The position numbers and the translations under genes were made by a program. This document shows, one piece after another, positions 34,305 through 43,037 of a stretch of 64,000 bases of DNA. Origin of the DNA: Paracoccus homiensis (GTDB taxonomy: Bacteria > Pseudomonadota > Alphaproteobacteria > Rhodobacterales > Rhodobacteraceae); NCBI RefSeq assembly GCF_900111675.1, contig NZ_FOHO01000002.1, forward strand, positions 372,001 through 436,000, written 5' to 3'. The notes beneath the pieces are model-generated. The model was not told the DNA's origin. It made no database searches and worked only from the letters and a program-made list of their open reading frames with translations. Each line of letters starts with the position of its first letter. Within the stretch, counting starts at the first letter, position 1.

Positions 34305-35627
34305 TCAGTTGGTGGCGGGTGGATCGCTGTCGATACCTTCGGGGCGTCCGACCAGCACGAAGCGCAGATCATCCGACCTCAGCAGCCTTTGCGAGACGCG
34401 CTGCACATCCTCGGCGGTGACGGCCTCGACCCGGTCGTTGCGGGTGTTCACATAGTCGATGGGAAAGCCGATCAACTGCATCCCGGCCAGGATCCCCGCG
34501 ATCTTGCCGTTTCCGTCAAAGCGCAGCGGGTATTCGCCGGTCAGATAGGTCTTGGCATCCTGCAATTCCCGGTCGGTCACGCCCTCGGCGCCCATGCGGT
34601 CCCATTCCTGCCGGATCAGGTCGATCGACTGCGCGATATTGGCGTTCGATCCGGCCATGCCGCCCTGCCATGTCTGGCCATAGATCCCCGTGGCCAGCCC
34701 GGTGCCGACGCCATAGGTCAACCCGCGCTTTTCGCGGATCTCTTCCATCAGGCGCGAGCTGAACCCGCCGCCGCCCAGAATATGATTCGCGACATAGGCG
34801 GCAAAGTAATCCGGATCGTCGATGGGCAGGCCCGGCCCGGCAAAGCTGACGACGGTCTGCGGACTGTCCCAGTCGATGACCGTCACGCCCCCCGTCAGTT
34901 GCAGATCCGCCTGCCGGGGCAGCGGGGCGGTGCCCTTTTCGGGCAAGCCGCCAAGGATCTTGTCCAGAAGCGGTCCAAGCTCCTCGGCCGAGATATCGCC
35001 CGCCGCCCCCACGACAACGCGATCCCGCGCCAAGACACGGTTCTTGGCCGCGACCAGATCCTTGCGTGTCAGCGCGGCAAGCGAGTCGGGCGTGCCATTG
35101 ATCGAGGTCGCATAGGGATGGTCGCCCCAGGCCTGTGCCGCCATTTCCTTCGAAGCCAGCGATTGCGGATCATTCGCCTCGGATCGCAGGATCGCCTGCA
35201 CCTGCCCGCGGACCCGGTTCACGGCCTCTTCGTCGAAACGCGGTTGAGTCAGGGCGCGGGCCAGAAGGTCGGCGGCCTCGTCACGGTTCTCGGTCAATGC
35301 GCGCATGGTGACCGACAGTGAATCATCACCGACGTCAAAGCTGAAATTCGCGCCCAGATCCTCGACCGCGCGGGCGAAACCGGTGGCATCCAACTGCCCC
35401 GCGCCTTCTTCCAGCGTGGCGGTCATCAGATTGATCGCGCCGCGCTTGCCTTCGGCATCCAAGCTGGCCCCACCCCGGAAATCGAAGGACAGCGCGGTGA
35501 ACGGGATCGTCGGATCCTCGACCAGCCAGGCCTTGATCCCGCCGGGCGAGGTCACTTCCTGAATGTCGATGGCATGGGCGGGAACGGCAAGAACCGCAAG
35601 AACCAGGGCAATCGCGGCGCGGATCAT
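34305..35627 (-). CDS. M16-family peptidase-like subunit lacking the zinc site
   Basis: This is a 440-residue M16 (pitrilysin/MPP) fold protein with a signal peptide (MIRAAIALVLAVLAVPAHA). At the position of the zinc motif HxxEH it reads AINLMTATLEEG, so metal binding is lost. It keeps GGGGFSSRLMEEIREKRGLTYGVG, the R/Y pair that binds substrate. In M16 heterodimers one subunit carries zinc and the other carries this region; the preceding gene encodes the zinc subunit. The start overlaps that gene's stop (ATGA). The pair probably acts in the periplasm. Confidence 0.9.
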   Translation of the reverse strand: MIRAAIALVLAVLAVPAHAIDIQEVTSPGGIKAWLVEDPTIPFTALSFDFRGGASLDAEGKRGAINLMTATLEEGAGQLDATGFARAVEDLGANFSFDVGDDSLSVTMRALTENRDEAADLLARALTQPRFDEEAVNRVRGQVQAILRSEANDPQSLASKEMAAQAWGDHPYATSINGTPDSLAALTRKDLVAAKNRVLARDRVVVGAAGDISAEELGPLLDKILGGLPEKGTAPLPRQADLQLTGGVTVIDWDSPQTVVSFAGPGLPIDDPDYFAAYVANHILGGGGFSSRLMEEIREKRGLTYGVGTGLATGIYGQTWQGGMAGSNANIAQSIDLIRQEWDRMGAEGVTDRELQDAKTYLTGEYPLRFDGNGKIAGILAGMQLIGFPIDYVNTRNDRVEAVTAEDVQRVSQRLLRSDDLRFVLVGRPEGIDSDPPATN

Positions 35628-37141
35628 CCTTTCACCTCGTTGCTGGCTGGGGTTGTGGCGGGGGCGGCGGCGTCACTGGCCGCGTCGGCAGGGGCCTTTG
35701 CGGGGGTCTTGCCCGCGCCGGCCTGTTCCTGCGGTGGCTGGGGCAGCAGCCAGCCGGTCACGGTGGCCTTGCTGTCCAGCAGGTCGCGGGCGGCGGCATG
35801 GACATCCTCGGCGGTGACGGCGGCCAGAATCTCGGGCCAGTCATTCACGTCCTGAACCGAAAGACCCGTCGCCAGACCCTGCCCGTAATCATAGGCGCGA
35901 CCCTGCGCGCTGTCGCGGGCATAGACCTGCGCGGCGCGGATGCGGGTCTTGACCCGTTCCAGATCGGCGGCATCGGGGCCGGTTTTCAGAAATTCCGCCA
36001 GCGCCTTGTCCAGCGCGGCTTCGGCCTTGTCGGTGTCCAGATCGTCGGCGGGAACCATCGACAGCGAAAAGGTCGTCGGATCGACCGACAGCCCGTCATA
36101 ATAGGCATTCACCCAGATCGCATCGCCCGTCAAAGCCAGCTTCCGACCCAGAACCGAAGTCTGCATCGAGCCGCCCAGCAATTCCGCCAGCACCGTCAGC
36201 GCGGCGGCGCGGGTCTGGTCGCCGGGGTTGCGTTCGGTCGTCAGATAGCTGCGGATCAGCGTCGGCTGCGACACGCGCGGATCTTCCATCTGGATGCGGC
36301 GGGGGGACCGCTGCGGAGGTTCCTGCGGGCGCAGGCGCGGTTCGGCCTCGCCCTTGGCGGGGATCGGGCCGTAATAGGTTTCAGCCAGTTCGCGCGCCTG
36401 TTCGGGAGTGACATCGCCCGCAAGGATCAGGACCGCCTCGTTCGGGGAATAATGCGCGTCATACCATGCGATCGCATCTTCGCGCGTCAGGCCCATCATC
36501 TCGTCACGCCAGCCGATGATCGGACGGCCATAGGGATGGTTGTAGAACTGAACCGCGTTGCGTTCCTCGCGGAACAGGGCGCCCGGATCGCTGTCGGTGC
36601 GTTGGGCGCGTTCTTCCAGAACGACCTGCCGTTCGGCCTGCCAGTCATCCTCGCCGATCTGAAGATTGGCCATGCGGTCGGCCTCCATCTCCATGATCAG
36701 GGGCAGGCGGTCGCTGGCGATGCGCTGAAAATAGGCGGTGTAGTCATACGAGGTGAAGGCATTGTCGCGCCCGCCATTCGCGGTCACGGTCTTGGACAGC
36801 TCGCCGGGTTCCAGCTTGTCGGTGCCCTTGAACATCAGGTGTTCCAGATAATGCGCGATGCCCGATTTTCCCGGCATCTCATCGGCGGCACCGATCTTGT
36901 ACCAGACCATCTGCACGACGACCGGGGCGCGGTGATCCTCGATCACGACGGTCTCCAGACCGTTGGGCAGGGTGAAATGGCTGATGCCTTCGGGCATCGG
37001 GGCCGTATCGGCCGCCTGGGTCGCGGCCGGGGCGGGTTTCGGGACGGGCTTGTCGGCGGGCGCCTCGGCCCCGGCGGCTGCGGCGAAAAGGCCAAAGGCC
37101 AGGGCCGCGGGCAGCAGGGCAGCGGGGGGGCGGCGGTGCAT
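35624..37141 (-). CDS. M16-family zinc metallopeptidase
   Basis: This is a 505-residue secreted protease. The signal peptide is MHRRPPAALLPAALAFGLFAAAAGA, then a Pro/Ala/Lys-rich linker, then the peptidase. GIAHYLEHLMFKGT holds the inverted zinc motif HYLEH, and the downstream third ligand lies in the E-x6-E segment ERQVVLEERAQR. The C-terminal 40 residues are Ala/Pro/Thr-rich and probably disordered. A GGAGG ribosome site supports the ATG at 37141 over the in-frame codon at 37216. It likely forms a heterodimer with the zinc-less partner encoded next. Confidence 0.92.
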   Translation of the reverse strand: MHRRPPAALLPAALAFGLFAAAAGAEAPADKPVPKPAPAATQAADTAPMPEGISHFTLPNGLETVVIEDHRAPVVVQMVWYKIGAADEMPGKSGIAHYLEHLMFKGTDKLEPGELSKTVTANGGRDNAFTSYDYTAYFQRIASDRLPLIMEMEADRMANLQIGEDDWQAERQVVLEERAQRTDSDPGALFREERNAVQFYNHPYGRPIIGWRDEMMGLTREDAIAWYDAHYSPNEAVLILAGDVTPEQARELAETYYGPIPAKGEAEPRLRPQEPPQRSPRRIQMEDPRVSQPTLIRSYLTTERNPGDQTRAAALTVLAELLGGSMQTSVLGRKLALTGDAIWVNAYYDGLSVDPTTFSLSMVPADDLDTDKAEAALDKALAEFLKTGPDAADLERVKTRIRAAQVYARDSAQGRAYDYGQGLATGLSVQDVNDWPEILAAVTAEDVHAAARDLLDSKATVTGWLLPQPPQEQAGAGKTPAKAPADAASDAAAPATTPASNEVKG

Positions 37142-37249
37142 CTGGGCAGAACCTCCTGTTTCCTGCGCGGAAATCTGACGGGTGAACGCGCCCCGCGCAA
37201 GCCGCCCTCGCGCCATTGTGTGATCGTGGGCTGCGACCGGATGTCCCGA

Positions 37250-38470
37250 TCAGGCCGGGATCAGCGTGACGGGCAACGCGACCGGACCATGTGCCTGCAA
37301 GCCCGGTTTCCAGCGCACCGGGCCGCAACGCCCGATCTGGCGGGTGCGGGTCAGAAGCTGGCCGAACAGGATTTCCATGTTCAGCCGGGCCAGATTGTTG
37401 CCCAGACAGACATGGGCGCCCTGTCCAAAGGCCAGATGCACGTTCGGCCTGCGGGTGATGTCGAACCGATCGGGGTTGGCAAAGGCCGCCGGATCGCGAT
37501 TGGCGCTGGCGTAAAGCAGGCCGAACTTGGTGCCCTGCGGCCAGTCGCGCCCAAGGATGGTCAGATCCTTCGCGGCATAGCGGTGAAAGAACGGCAGCGG
37601 CGCGGCATAGCGGAAACTTTCCTGAACCGCGCCGTGCATCAGGGTCGGATCGTCGCGCAGCAATGCCATCTGGTCGGAGTGATCCAGCAGCGCGTTCATT
37701 GCGTTGCCCATCGCATCCACGGTCGAGCCGTGCCCCGCATGCAGCAGCTGCATCAACGTGGCGATCAGCTCATCCTCGGTCAGCCGGCCTTCCGCCCGGA
37801 CCTGCAACAGCGCAGTGGTCAGATCGTCTTGCGGTTTCGCGCGGCGGGCGCGGCACAGATCCTGCAACAGATCGTGGAACAGGCGGGTCGCCTCTTCGGC
37901 GCGGGCTTTCTTGGCGGGCGTGCGGTCCACGTCGAAATAGCTGACCACATCTTCGGACCAGCCAACCATGATCCGCGCCATGTCGGGCGGGGTGCCGATC
38001 AGCCGCCCGATCACCTGCGCAGGCAGATCGGCGGCCAGATCGGCAATGAAATCGATCCGCCCCGCGCCAAGCGCGCGGTCAAGCTGCGCGGTGACATGGT
38101 CCGACACCCAGCCCCGCAACCCTTCCAGCCGGGTCTTGGTGAAGAACGGGAACACCGCCTTGCGCAGCCGGTCATGATCGGGCCCGTCGATTTCCAGCAT
38201 CGAGGTCTGCACGAAACGTTCGTGAAACGGCATGTCGTGGAAATTCGCGGCCCGCTGCATCGCGCGCCGCTGATCGGCGCTGGCAAAGGCCTGGGTGCCG
38301 CGCACCATCCGCCGGTCCAGCGCGATCTGCCGGATATCGTCATGGCGTGCGACTAGATAGCCGCCGAAATCGTCCCAGAAGGGCAGATCGTCCCGCGCGC
38401 GCAGGGCCTGATAGCCGGCCCAGGGATTGCCGGCGAAATCCGGCGAGGCCGGATCGAAACCGGCGATCAT
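37250..38470 (-). CDS. Cytochrome P450
   Basis: This is a 406-residue soluble bacterial P450. The heme loop FGQGAHVCLGNNLAR is complete, with the thiolate Cys; the K-helix ExxR is ESFR and the following PLPFFHRYA segment fits. The I-helix reads LLHAGHGSTVDAMGN. Where most P450s have A-G-x-[DE]-T, this one has Gly in place of the acid and Ser for the Thr, which may alter oxygen activation. No redox partner gene lies nearby. Its start overlaps the DUF3035 gene stop by 1 base (ATGA). The substrate is unknown. Confidence 0.92.
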   Translation of the reverse strand: MIAGFDPASPDFAGNPWAGYQALRARDDLPFWDDFGGYLVARHDDIRQIALDRRMVRGTQAFASADQRRAMQRAANFHDMPFHERFVQTSMLEIDGPDHDRLRKAVFPFFTKTRLEGLRGWVSDHVTAQLDRALGAGRIDFIADLAADLPAQVIGRLIGTPPDMARIMVGWSEDVVSYFDVDRTPAKKARAEEATRLFHDLLQDLCRARRAKPQDDLTTALLQVRAEGRLTEDELIATLMQLLHAGHGSTVDAMGNAMNALLDHSDQMALLRDDPTLMHGAVQESFRYAAPLPFFHRYAAKDLTILGRDWPQGTKFGLLYASANRDPAAFANPDRFDITRRPNVHLAFGQGAHVCLGNNLARLNMEILFGQLLTRTRQIGRCGPVRWKPGLQAHGPVALPVTLIPA

Positions 38471-38994
38471 CAGTCTTCGGCAGAGCTGGGCGGTCCACTG
38501 GGCGTCCGGGCCCCGGCCCGCTGCCAGCGCAGCTGCTCGGCATAGGGGTCCAGCGCCATGCGTTCATAGGCGCGCAGATAGACGTCGCTGCCCGCCAGCC
38601 GCTCCAGCGGGCGGGGGCCATTGCGCTGACGCCATTTCAGATCTTCGGCGGCCAGCGTTTCGCGGATCCCGGAATCGGTCCCGTTCCGCCCGGCATAGGC
38701 AACAAGCGCCTGATCCGCGGCGCCGATCCCGCGATCCGACAATGCCGCCGGGTTGCCGCCAAGCGCGCCGACCGCATCGGCCATCGGCGTGGGGTCGGTG
38801 ATATTACCGCCACCCGGCGTCGGTGCGGGCAGGACGGCCAGATCGGGGGGCATCGACAAGGGCTTGGTCGGCAGTACCGAGAACTCATCGGGGCTGCGCG
38901 CACCGCGATCCAGATTGGTCAGCTTCGGATCGCCGCCGCAGGCCGCGACGCCGAACAGCGCGACTGCGCCCATCATCTGCCAGATTGCCCGCAT
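38470..38994 (-). CDS. DUF3035 lipoprotein
   Basis: This is a 174-residue predicted lipoprotein: MRAIWQMMGAVALFGVAACGGD gives a signal with lipobox GVAAC. The DUF3035 core follows (RSPDEFSVLPTKPLSMPPDLAVLPAPTPGGGN), a motif near universal in this alphaproteobacterial family. The C-terminal part is helical and charged. Its function is unknown, but it is regularly found downstream of lspA, as here (39 bases away). Confidence 0.87.
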   Translation of the reverse strand: MRAIWQMMGAVALFGVAACGGDPKLTNLDRGARSPDEFSVLPTKPLSMPPDLAVLPAPTPGGGNITDPTPMADAVGALGGNPAALSDRGIGAADQALVAYAGRNGTDSGIRETLAAEDLKWRQRNGPRPLERLAGSDVYLRAYERMALDPYAEQLRWQRAGARTPSGPPSSAED

Positions 38995-39032
38995 TGCCCC
39001 TGCCTCTTCTTTCGTTCGGCCCCGTTCTAACG

Positions 39033-39722
39033 TTATTTGTTGGCCTCGTCACGGGTGTTGTCGGCAGCTTTCTCGGCGGCCGGTCTGCGCGGTCGGGCCG
39101 GGGGCTTGGGCTGGGTTTTCTTCGGCGCTGCCTTGGCGGGCTTCGGCTCGCCCTGTGGCAGCAGGACCAGACCGAACGCGCCCATGAAGATCGCGATATC
39201 GGCGACGTTAAAGCTGTAGGGGTTCTGCCAGCCCGGCAGCGACATGTTCAGGAAATCGGCTACCGCGCCATAGGCGACCCGGTCGATCACATTCCCAAGC
39301 GCGCCACCGATCAGCAGTCCGCCCGCGATCCGGCCCAGCCGCCCTGCGGCCGAACGCCACAGCCAGACCCAGACCCAGCCCGAAATCACCAGCGCGATCC
39401 CGATCAGAACCCAGCGCATCTGATCCTGACCCGATGCGAACAGCCCGAAATTCACGCCCTGATTCCACGCCATGCGCAGGTTCAGCCACGGGGGCAGCAG
39501 ATCGATCTCGCGCACGCGATCCAGCTGCATGACATGGATCACCCAATATTTCAGCGCCTGATCCAAGGCGATGATCAGTGCCGTGATATAGCCGGTCAGG
39601 CGCATATCGGCACGGACCGGCGGCTTGGGCTTGCGCGGCGCACGGGGGCGCGGCGCAGGCTTGGGCGCCGGTTTGGGGCTGCTGTCGGCCTTTGCAGGCT
39701 CCAGGGGCAATTCCTGCTGCAT
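39033..39722 (-). CDS. lspA: Lipoprotein signal peptidase with basic N- and C-terminal extensions
   Basis: This is a 229-residue signal peptidase II, which cleaves prolipoproteins after lipid attachment. Four membrane helices carry the aspartate motifs: LGNVIDRVAYG and FNVADIAIFMG hold the catalytic pair, and WNQGVNFGLF is the conserved N-x-G-x-x-F/A stretch. Typical LspA has about 160 residues. Here a Pro/Lys/Arg-rich cytosolic N-terminal extension of about 39 residues and a Lys/Pro/Ala-rich C-terminal tail of about 50 residues are added. The ATG at 39722 overlaps the purH stop, supporting the long form; Met40 is an alternative. Confidence 0.93.
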   Translation of the reverse strand: MQQELPLEPAKADSSPKPAPKPAPRPRAPRKPKPPVRADMRLTGYITALIIALDQALKYWVIHVMQLDRVREIDLLPPWLNLRMAWNQGVNFGLFASGQDQMRWVLIGIALVISGWVWVWLWRSAAGRLGRIAGGLLIGGALGNVIDRVAYGAVADFLNMSLPGWQNPYSFNVADIAIFMGAFGLVLLPQGEPKPAKAAPKKTQPKPPARPRRPAAEKAADNTRDEANK

Positions 39723-41311
39723 CAGTGCCGGAAATGTCGTTGACCGGTAAAGACCATCGCCAGGCCCAGACGGTTGGCCGCGGCGATCACCTCATCGTCG
39801 CGCATCGATCCACCGGGCTGGATCACCGCCTTGGCGCCCGCCTCGGCCAGTGCCTCGATGCCGTCGGCAAAGGGGAAGAACGCGTCCGATGCCACGGCGG
39901 ACCCGATGGTCAGCGGCTGGGCAAGACCAAGCGTCTCGGCCATGTCCTCGGATTTGCGGCGACCGATGCGGGTGCTGTCGACGCGGCTCATCTGGCCGGC
40001 GCCGATGCCGACGGTCGCACCGTCCCTGGCATAGACGATGGCGTTCGATTTCACATGCTTGGCGACCGTCCAGGCGAACAGCAGGTCGTTCAGTTCCTGT
40101 TCCGAGGGCTGGCGTTCGGTCACGATCTTCAGCGCGTCGCGGGTGACATGGCCGTTGTCGCGGCCCTGCGCCAGAAACCCGCCCGCGACCTGGCGGAAGG
40201 TCATGCCGGCGGCAGTCGGATCGGGCAGCCCGCCGGTGGTCAGCAGGCGCAGGTTCTTCTTGGCGGCGAAGATGCGCTTGGCGTCCTCGTCCGCGTCGGG
40301 GGCGATGACGACCTCGGTGAAGATCTTCACGATCTCTTCGGCGGTCGCCCCGTCCAGCGGCTGGTTCAGCGCCACGATCCCGCCAAAGGCCGAGGTGGTG
40401 TCGCAGTCGAAGGCCCGCTTGTAGGCCTCGATCGCGGTCGCGCCCTGGGCCACGCCGCAAGGGTTGGCGTGTTTGATGATCGCGCAGGCCGGGCCATTGG
40501 CCGGGTCGAATTCGGCGACCAGCTCAAAGGCGGCGTCGGTGTCGTTGATATTGTTGTAGGACAGTTCCTTGCCCTGCCACTGCCGGGCGCTGGCGACGCC
40601 GGGGCGGGTGTCGCCGGTGACATAGAAGGCGGCTTGCTGATGCGGGTTCTCGCCATAGCGCAGCCCCTGCGCCAGCGTGCCGGCAAAGGCGCGGCGGCGG
40701 GGCGTTTCCTCGCCGATGGCGCCGGCCATCCAGGTGCTGACCGCGGCGTCATAGGCGGCGGTGCGGGCATAGGCGATCTGGGCCTGACGCTGGCGGAAGC
40801 CCATGGTGGTGTGATCGTCATTGGCGTCCAGCTCGGCCAGCAGGGCGTCGTAATCCTGAACATCGACGATGACGCTGACAAAGCCGTGGTTCTTGGCCGC
40901 CGCACGGATCATCGCCGGGCCGCCGATATCGATGTTTTCGATGCAATCGGCGTAATCGGCGCCCTTCGCCACGGTTTCCTCGAACGGGTACAGATTGACG
41001 ACCAGCAGATCGATCGGGCCGATGCCATGCGCCTGCATCGCGGCCAGATGCTCGTCATTGTCGCGCAGCGCCAGAAGACCGCCATGCACCGCCGGATGCA
41101 GCGTCTTGACGCGACCGTCCATCATTTCGGGAAAGCCGGTGACATCGGCCACGTCCTTGACGGTCAGCCCCGCCTCGCGCATCGCCTTGGCACTGCCGCC
41201 GGTGGACAGGATCTCGACCCCGCGTGCCGCAAGCTTCTGGGCAAACTCGATCAGACCGGTCTTGTCGGACACCGAAATCAGGGCGCGCTTCAGGGCGACG
41301 GGATGGGACAT
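39722..41311 (-). CDS. purH: Bifunctional AICAR formyltransferase/IMP cyclohydrolase
   Basis: This is a 529-residue enzyme catalysing the last two steps of purine synthesis. The N-terminal MGS-like IMP cyclohydrolase domain (about 1-200) has [28 protein letters not shown] and [13 protein letters not shown]. The formyltransferase domain has [23 protein letters not shown] with the catalytic Lys-His, [18 protein letters not shown] and [14 protein letters not shown]. Length and domain order are normal. It is followed at once by lspA with a 1-base stop/start overlap. Confidence 0.97.
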   Translation of the reverse strand: MSHPVALKRALISVSDKTGLIEFAQKLAARGVEILSTGGSAKAMREAGLTVKDVADVTGFPEMMDGRVKTLHPAVHGGLLALRDNDEHLAAMQAHGIGPIDLLVVNLYPFEETVAKGADYADCIENIDIGGPAMIRAAAKNHGFVSVIVDVQDYDALLAELDANDDHTTMGFRQRQAQIAYARTAAYDAAVSTWMAGAIGEETPRRRAFAGTLAQGLRYGENPHQQAAFYVTGDTRPGVASARQWQGKELSYNNINDTDAAFELVAEFDPANGPACAIIKHANPCGVAQGATAIEAYKRAFDCDTTSAFGGIVALNQPLDGATAEEIVKIFTEVVIAPDADEDAKRIFAAKKNLRLLTTGGLPDPTAAGMTFRQVAGGFLAQGRDNGHVTRDALKIVTERQPSEQELNDLLFAWTVAKHVKSNAIVYARDGATVGIGAGQMSRVDSTRIGRRKSEDMAETLGLAQPLTIGSAVASDAFFPFADGIEALAEAGAKAVIQPGGSMRDDEVIAAANRLGLAMVFTGQRHFRH

Positions 41312-41500
41312 GGGGGAACCTCGCAGCTGGATCTGGGGCGTGACCTATCGTGCAACCCGGCCAAGGTCCAGCTTTCCCAGTGGGTCAAGCCCGGTTTTGG
41401 CGGCTTCCGGCGCGGCTGCGCCGGGCGGGCCGTGGGCGAGGGAAGGGGATGGGCAGGGGGTCCGGGGGGCGGCAGCACCCCCGGCGGTCGCGGGACGCAG

Positions 41501-41525
41501 AAAACGCCGCGGGTTTCCCGCGGCG
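41501..41525 (-). terminator. Rho-independent terminator of rsmB
   Basis: On the minus strand a perfect 9-bp stem (41525-41517 with 41513-41505) and AAA loop are followed by TTTT (41504-41501). It starts 7 bases after the rsmB stop, separating rsmB from purH. Confidence 0.88.
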
Positions 41526-41531
41526 CGCCCT

Positions 41532-42788
41532 TCATGTCGGCTTTTGCAGATGTGCCAGATAGAACCCGTCCATCCCGCCGCGCTCGGGCCAGTAATCCGG
41601 GCGCAGCCGCAGACCGCCCTCGGGGGTGATCCATGCCGGGTCGATGCCCGGCAGATCGGGGTGCAGCACCTGCAACCCCTCGTGGCGGGTCAGGGCGGCG
41701 CGGATCTGTTCCTCGCCCTCATCGACCAGCAGCGAACAGACGGCATAGACCATGCGCCCGCCCGCCGGCAGAAGGTCCAGCGCGTGATCGATCAGCTGCG
41801 CCTGCAAGGCCACCAGATCCGCGATACCCGATCCGTCGCGCAGAAAGGGCAGGTCGGGATGGCGGCGGATGGTGCCCGTGGCCGAACAGGGCGCATCCAG
41901 CAGAATCGCATCCAGCCCGCCCTTGGGCCGCCAGTTCAGGGCGTCGGCGGTGACGATCTCGGCGGTCAGGCCACAGCGGCGCAGATTCTGGGACAGGCGT
42001 TTCAGCCGCGGTGCGCTGATATCGACGGCCGTGACTTCGGCCTCCGCCGCAGCCAGTTGCAGCGTCTTGCCGCCCGGCGCGGCGCAAAGATCGGCGATCC
42101 GCTGGCCCTTTTGCGGGTTCAGCAGCCGCACGGGCAGCGCGGCCGCGGCGTCCTGCACCCACCAGGCGCCCGCCTCGAATCCCGGCAGGGCGGACACCTG
42201 AACCGGTCCCGCGATCCGCAGCGACCCGGTCGGCAGCGTCTCGGCCTCGGGCAACGCCTCTGCGGCGGGTTTCGGCGTCAGGTCCAGCGGCGCGGGCCGT
42301 TGATGCGCGGCCTCGATGGCCTTGGCGACATCCTTGCCCCATTGCGCCGCGATCGGTCGGCGCAGCCAGTCGGGCAGGCGCTGCGGCGGCATCCGGTCCC
42401 AGTCCTGATGGGCCGATACCTTCCGCAGCACGGCATTGACCATGCCTGCCGCCGCCTGGCCGCGCTTGCCCAGGGACCGCGTCAGCGTCACCGCCGCATC
42501 GACGACGCCATGGGCGGCGGCCTTCAGTTCCAGCAGCTCGACCGTCGCCAGGATCAGCACATCCGCGACCTGTGGCGTGGGCTTGCGATTGACATGGGCG
42601 GCGATCACCGCCTCGGCCCTGGCGCGGTGGCGCAGGGCGGTCGCCGCCAGCCGCGCGGCGCGGGCCTGATCGCTGACCGACAGGATCGCCAGACCCTCGG
42701 CCTGGTCGGACAGTGACCGCCCATCGCGGACGCCCTGCAACAGTCGCCATGCGGCTTTCCGCGCCTGATCGGTTCCCGGCTTTGCCAA
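41532..42788 (-). CDS. rsmB: RsmB/NOP-family rRNA cytosine-C5 methyltransferase
   Basis: This is a 418-residue SAM-dependent RNA methyltransferase. An N-terminal NusB-like RNA-binding domain (about 1-130; ARKAAWRLLQGV, HGVVDAAVTLTRSLGKRGQ, GMVNAVLRKV) precedes the methyltransferase core. ADLCAAPGGKTLQLA is the SAM site, DAPCSATGTIRRHPD carries motif IV with one catalytic cysteine, and VYAVCSLLVDEGEEQ carries motif VI with the other. It methylates 16S rRNA by family analogy. It diverges from the DUF1674 gene and ends in its own terminator. Confidence 0.93.
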   Translation of the reverse strand: MAKPGTDQARKAAWRLLQGVRDGRSLSDQAEGLAILSVSDQARAARLAATALRHRARAEAVIAAHVNRKPTPQVADVLILATVELLELKAAAHGVVDAAVTLTRSLGKRGQAAAGMVNAVLRKVSAHQDWDRMPPQRLPDWLRRPIAAQWGKDVAKAIEAAHQRPAPLDLTPKPAAEALPEAETLPTGSLRIAGPVQVSALPGFEAGAWWVQDAAAALPVRLLNPQKGQRIADLCAAPGGKTLQLAAAEAEVTAVDISAPRLKRLSQNLRRCGLTAEIVTADALNWRPKGGLDAILLDAPCSATGTIRRHPDLPFLRDGSGIADLVALQAQLIDHALDLLPAGGRMVYAVCSLLVDEGEEQIRAALTRHEGLQVLHPDLPGIDPAWITPEGGLRLRPDYWPERGGMDGFYLAHLQKPT

Positions 42789-42858
42789 AACGCTTTCCTT
42801 CGCCTAGATGTATCCAGATGCAACCCGCGACATTTACGTCCAATCGGGAGATGTTTCC

Positions 42859-43035
42859 ATGAGTGATCGACCCGATCTACCCCCCGCCGCCCAACGCGCC
42901 CTGGCCGAGGCCGAGGCCCGCCGCAAGGCTGCCGCCGCCGACAAGCCGCTGCCGGTCGAATATGGGGGCCGCGACGGCCCCGAGCCGGTCCGCTTCGGCG
43001 ATTATGAAAAGAACGGCATCGCGGTGGATTTCTAG
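42859..43035 (+). CDS. DUF1674/SdhAF4-like protein
   Basis: This is a 58-residue protein. The C-terminal signature RFGDYEKNGIAVDF and the preceding EYGGRDGPEPVR match DUF1674, the bacterial counterpart of the mitochondrial succinate dehydrogenase assembly factor 4, which protects flavinylated SdhA. The N-terminal half is Ala/Glu/Arg-rich and helical. The ATG at 42859 follows a GGGAG site and removes an unlikely upstream extension. Only 2 bases separate it from the amidase gene. Confidence 0.85.
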   Translation: MSDRPDLPPAAQRALAEAEARRKAAAADKPLPVEYGGRDGPEPVRFGDYEKNGIAVDF

Positions 43036-43037
43036 GA

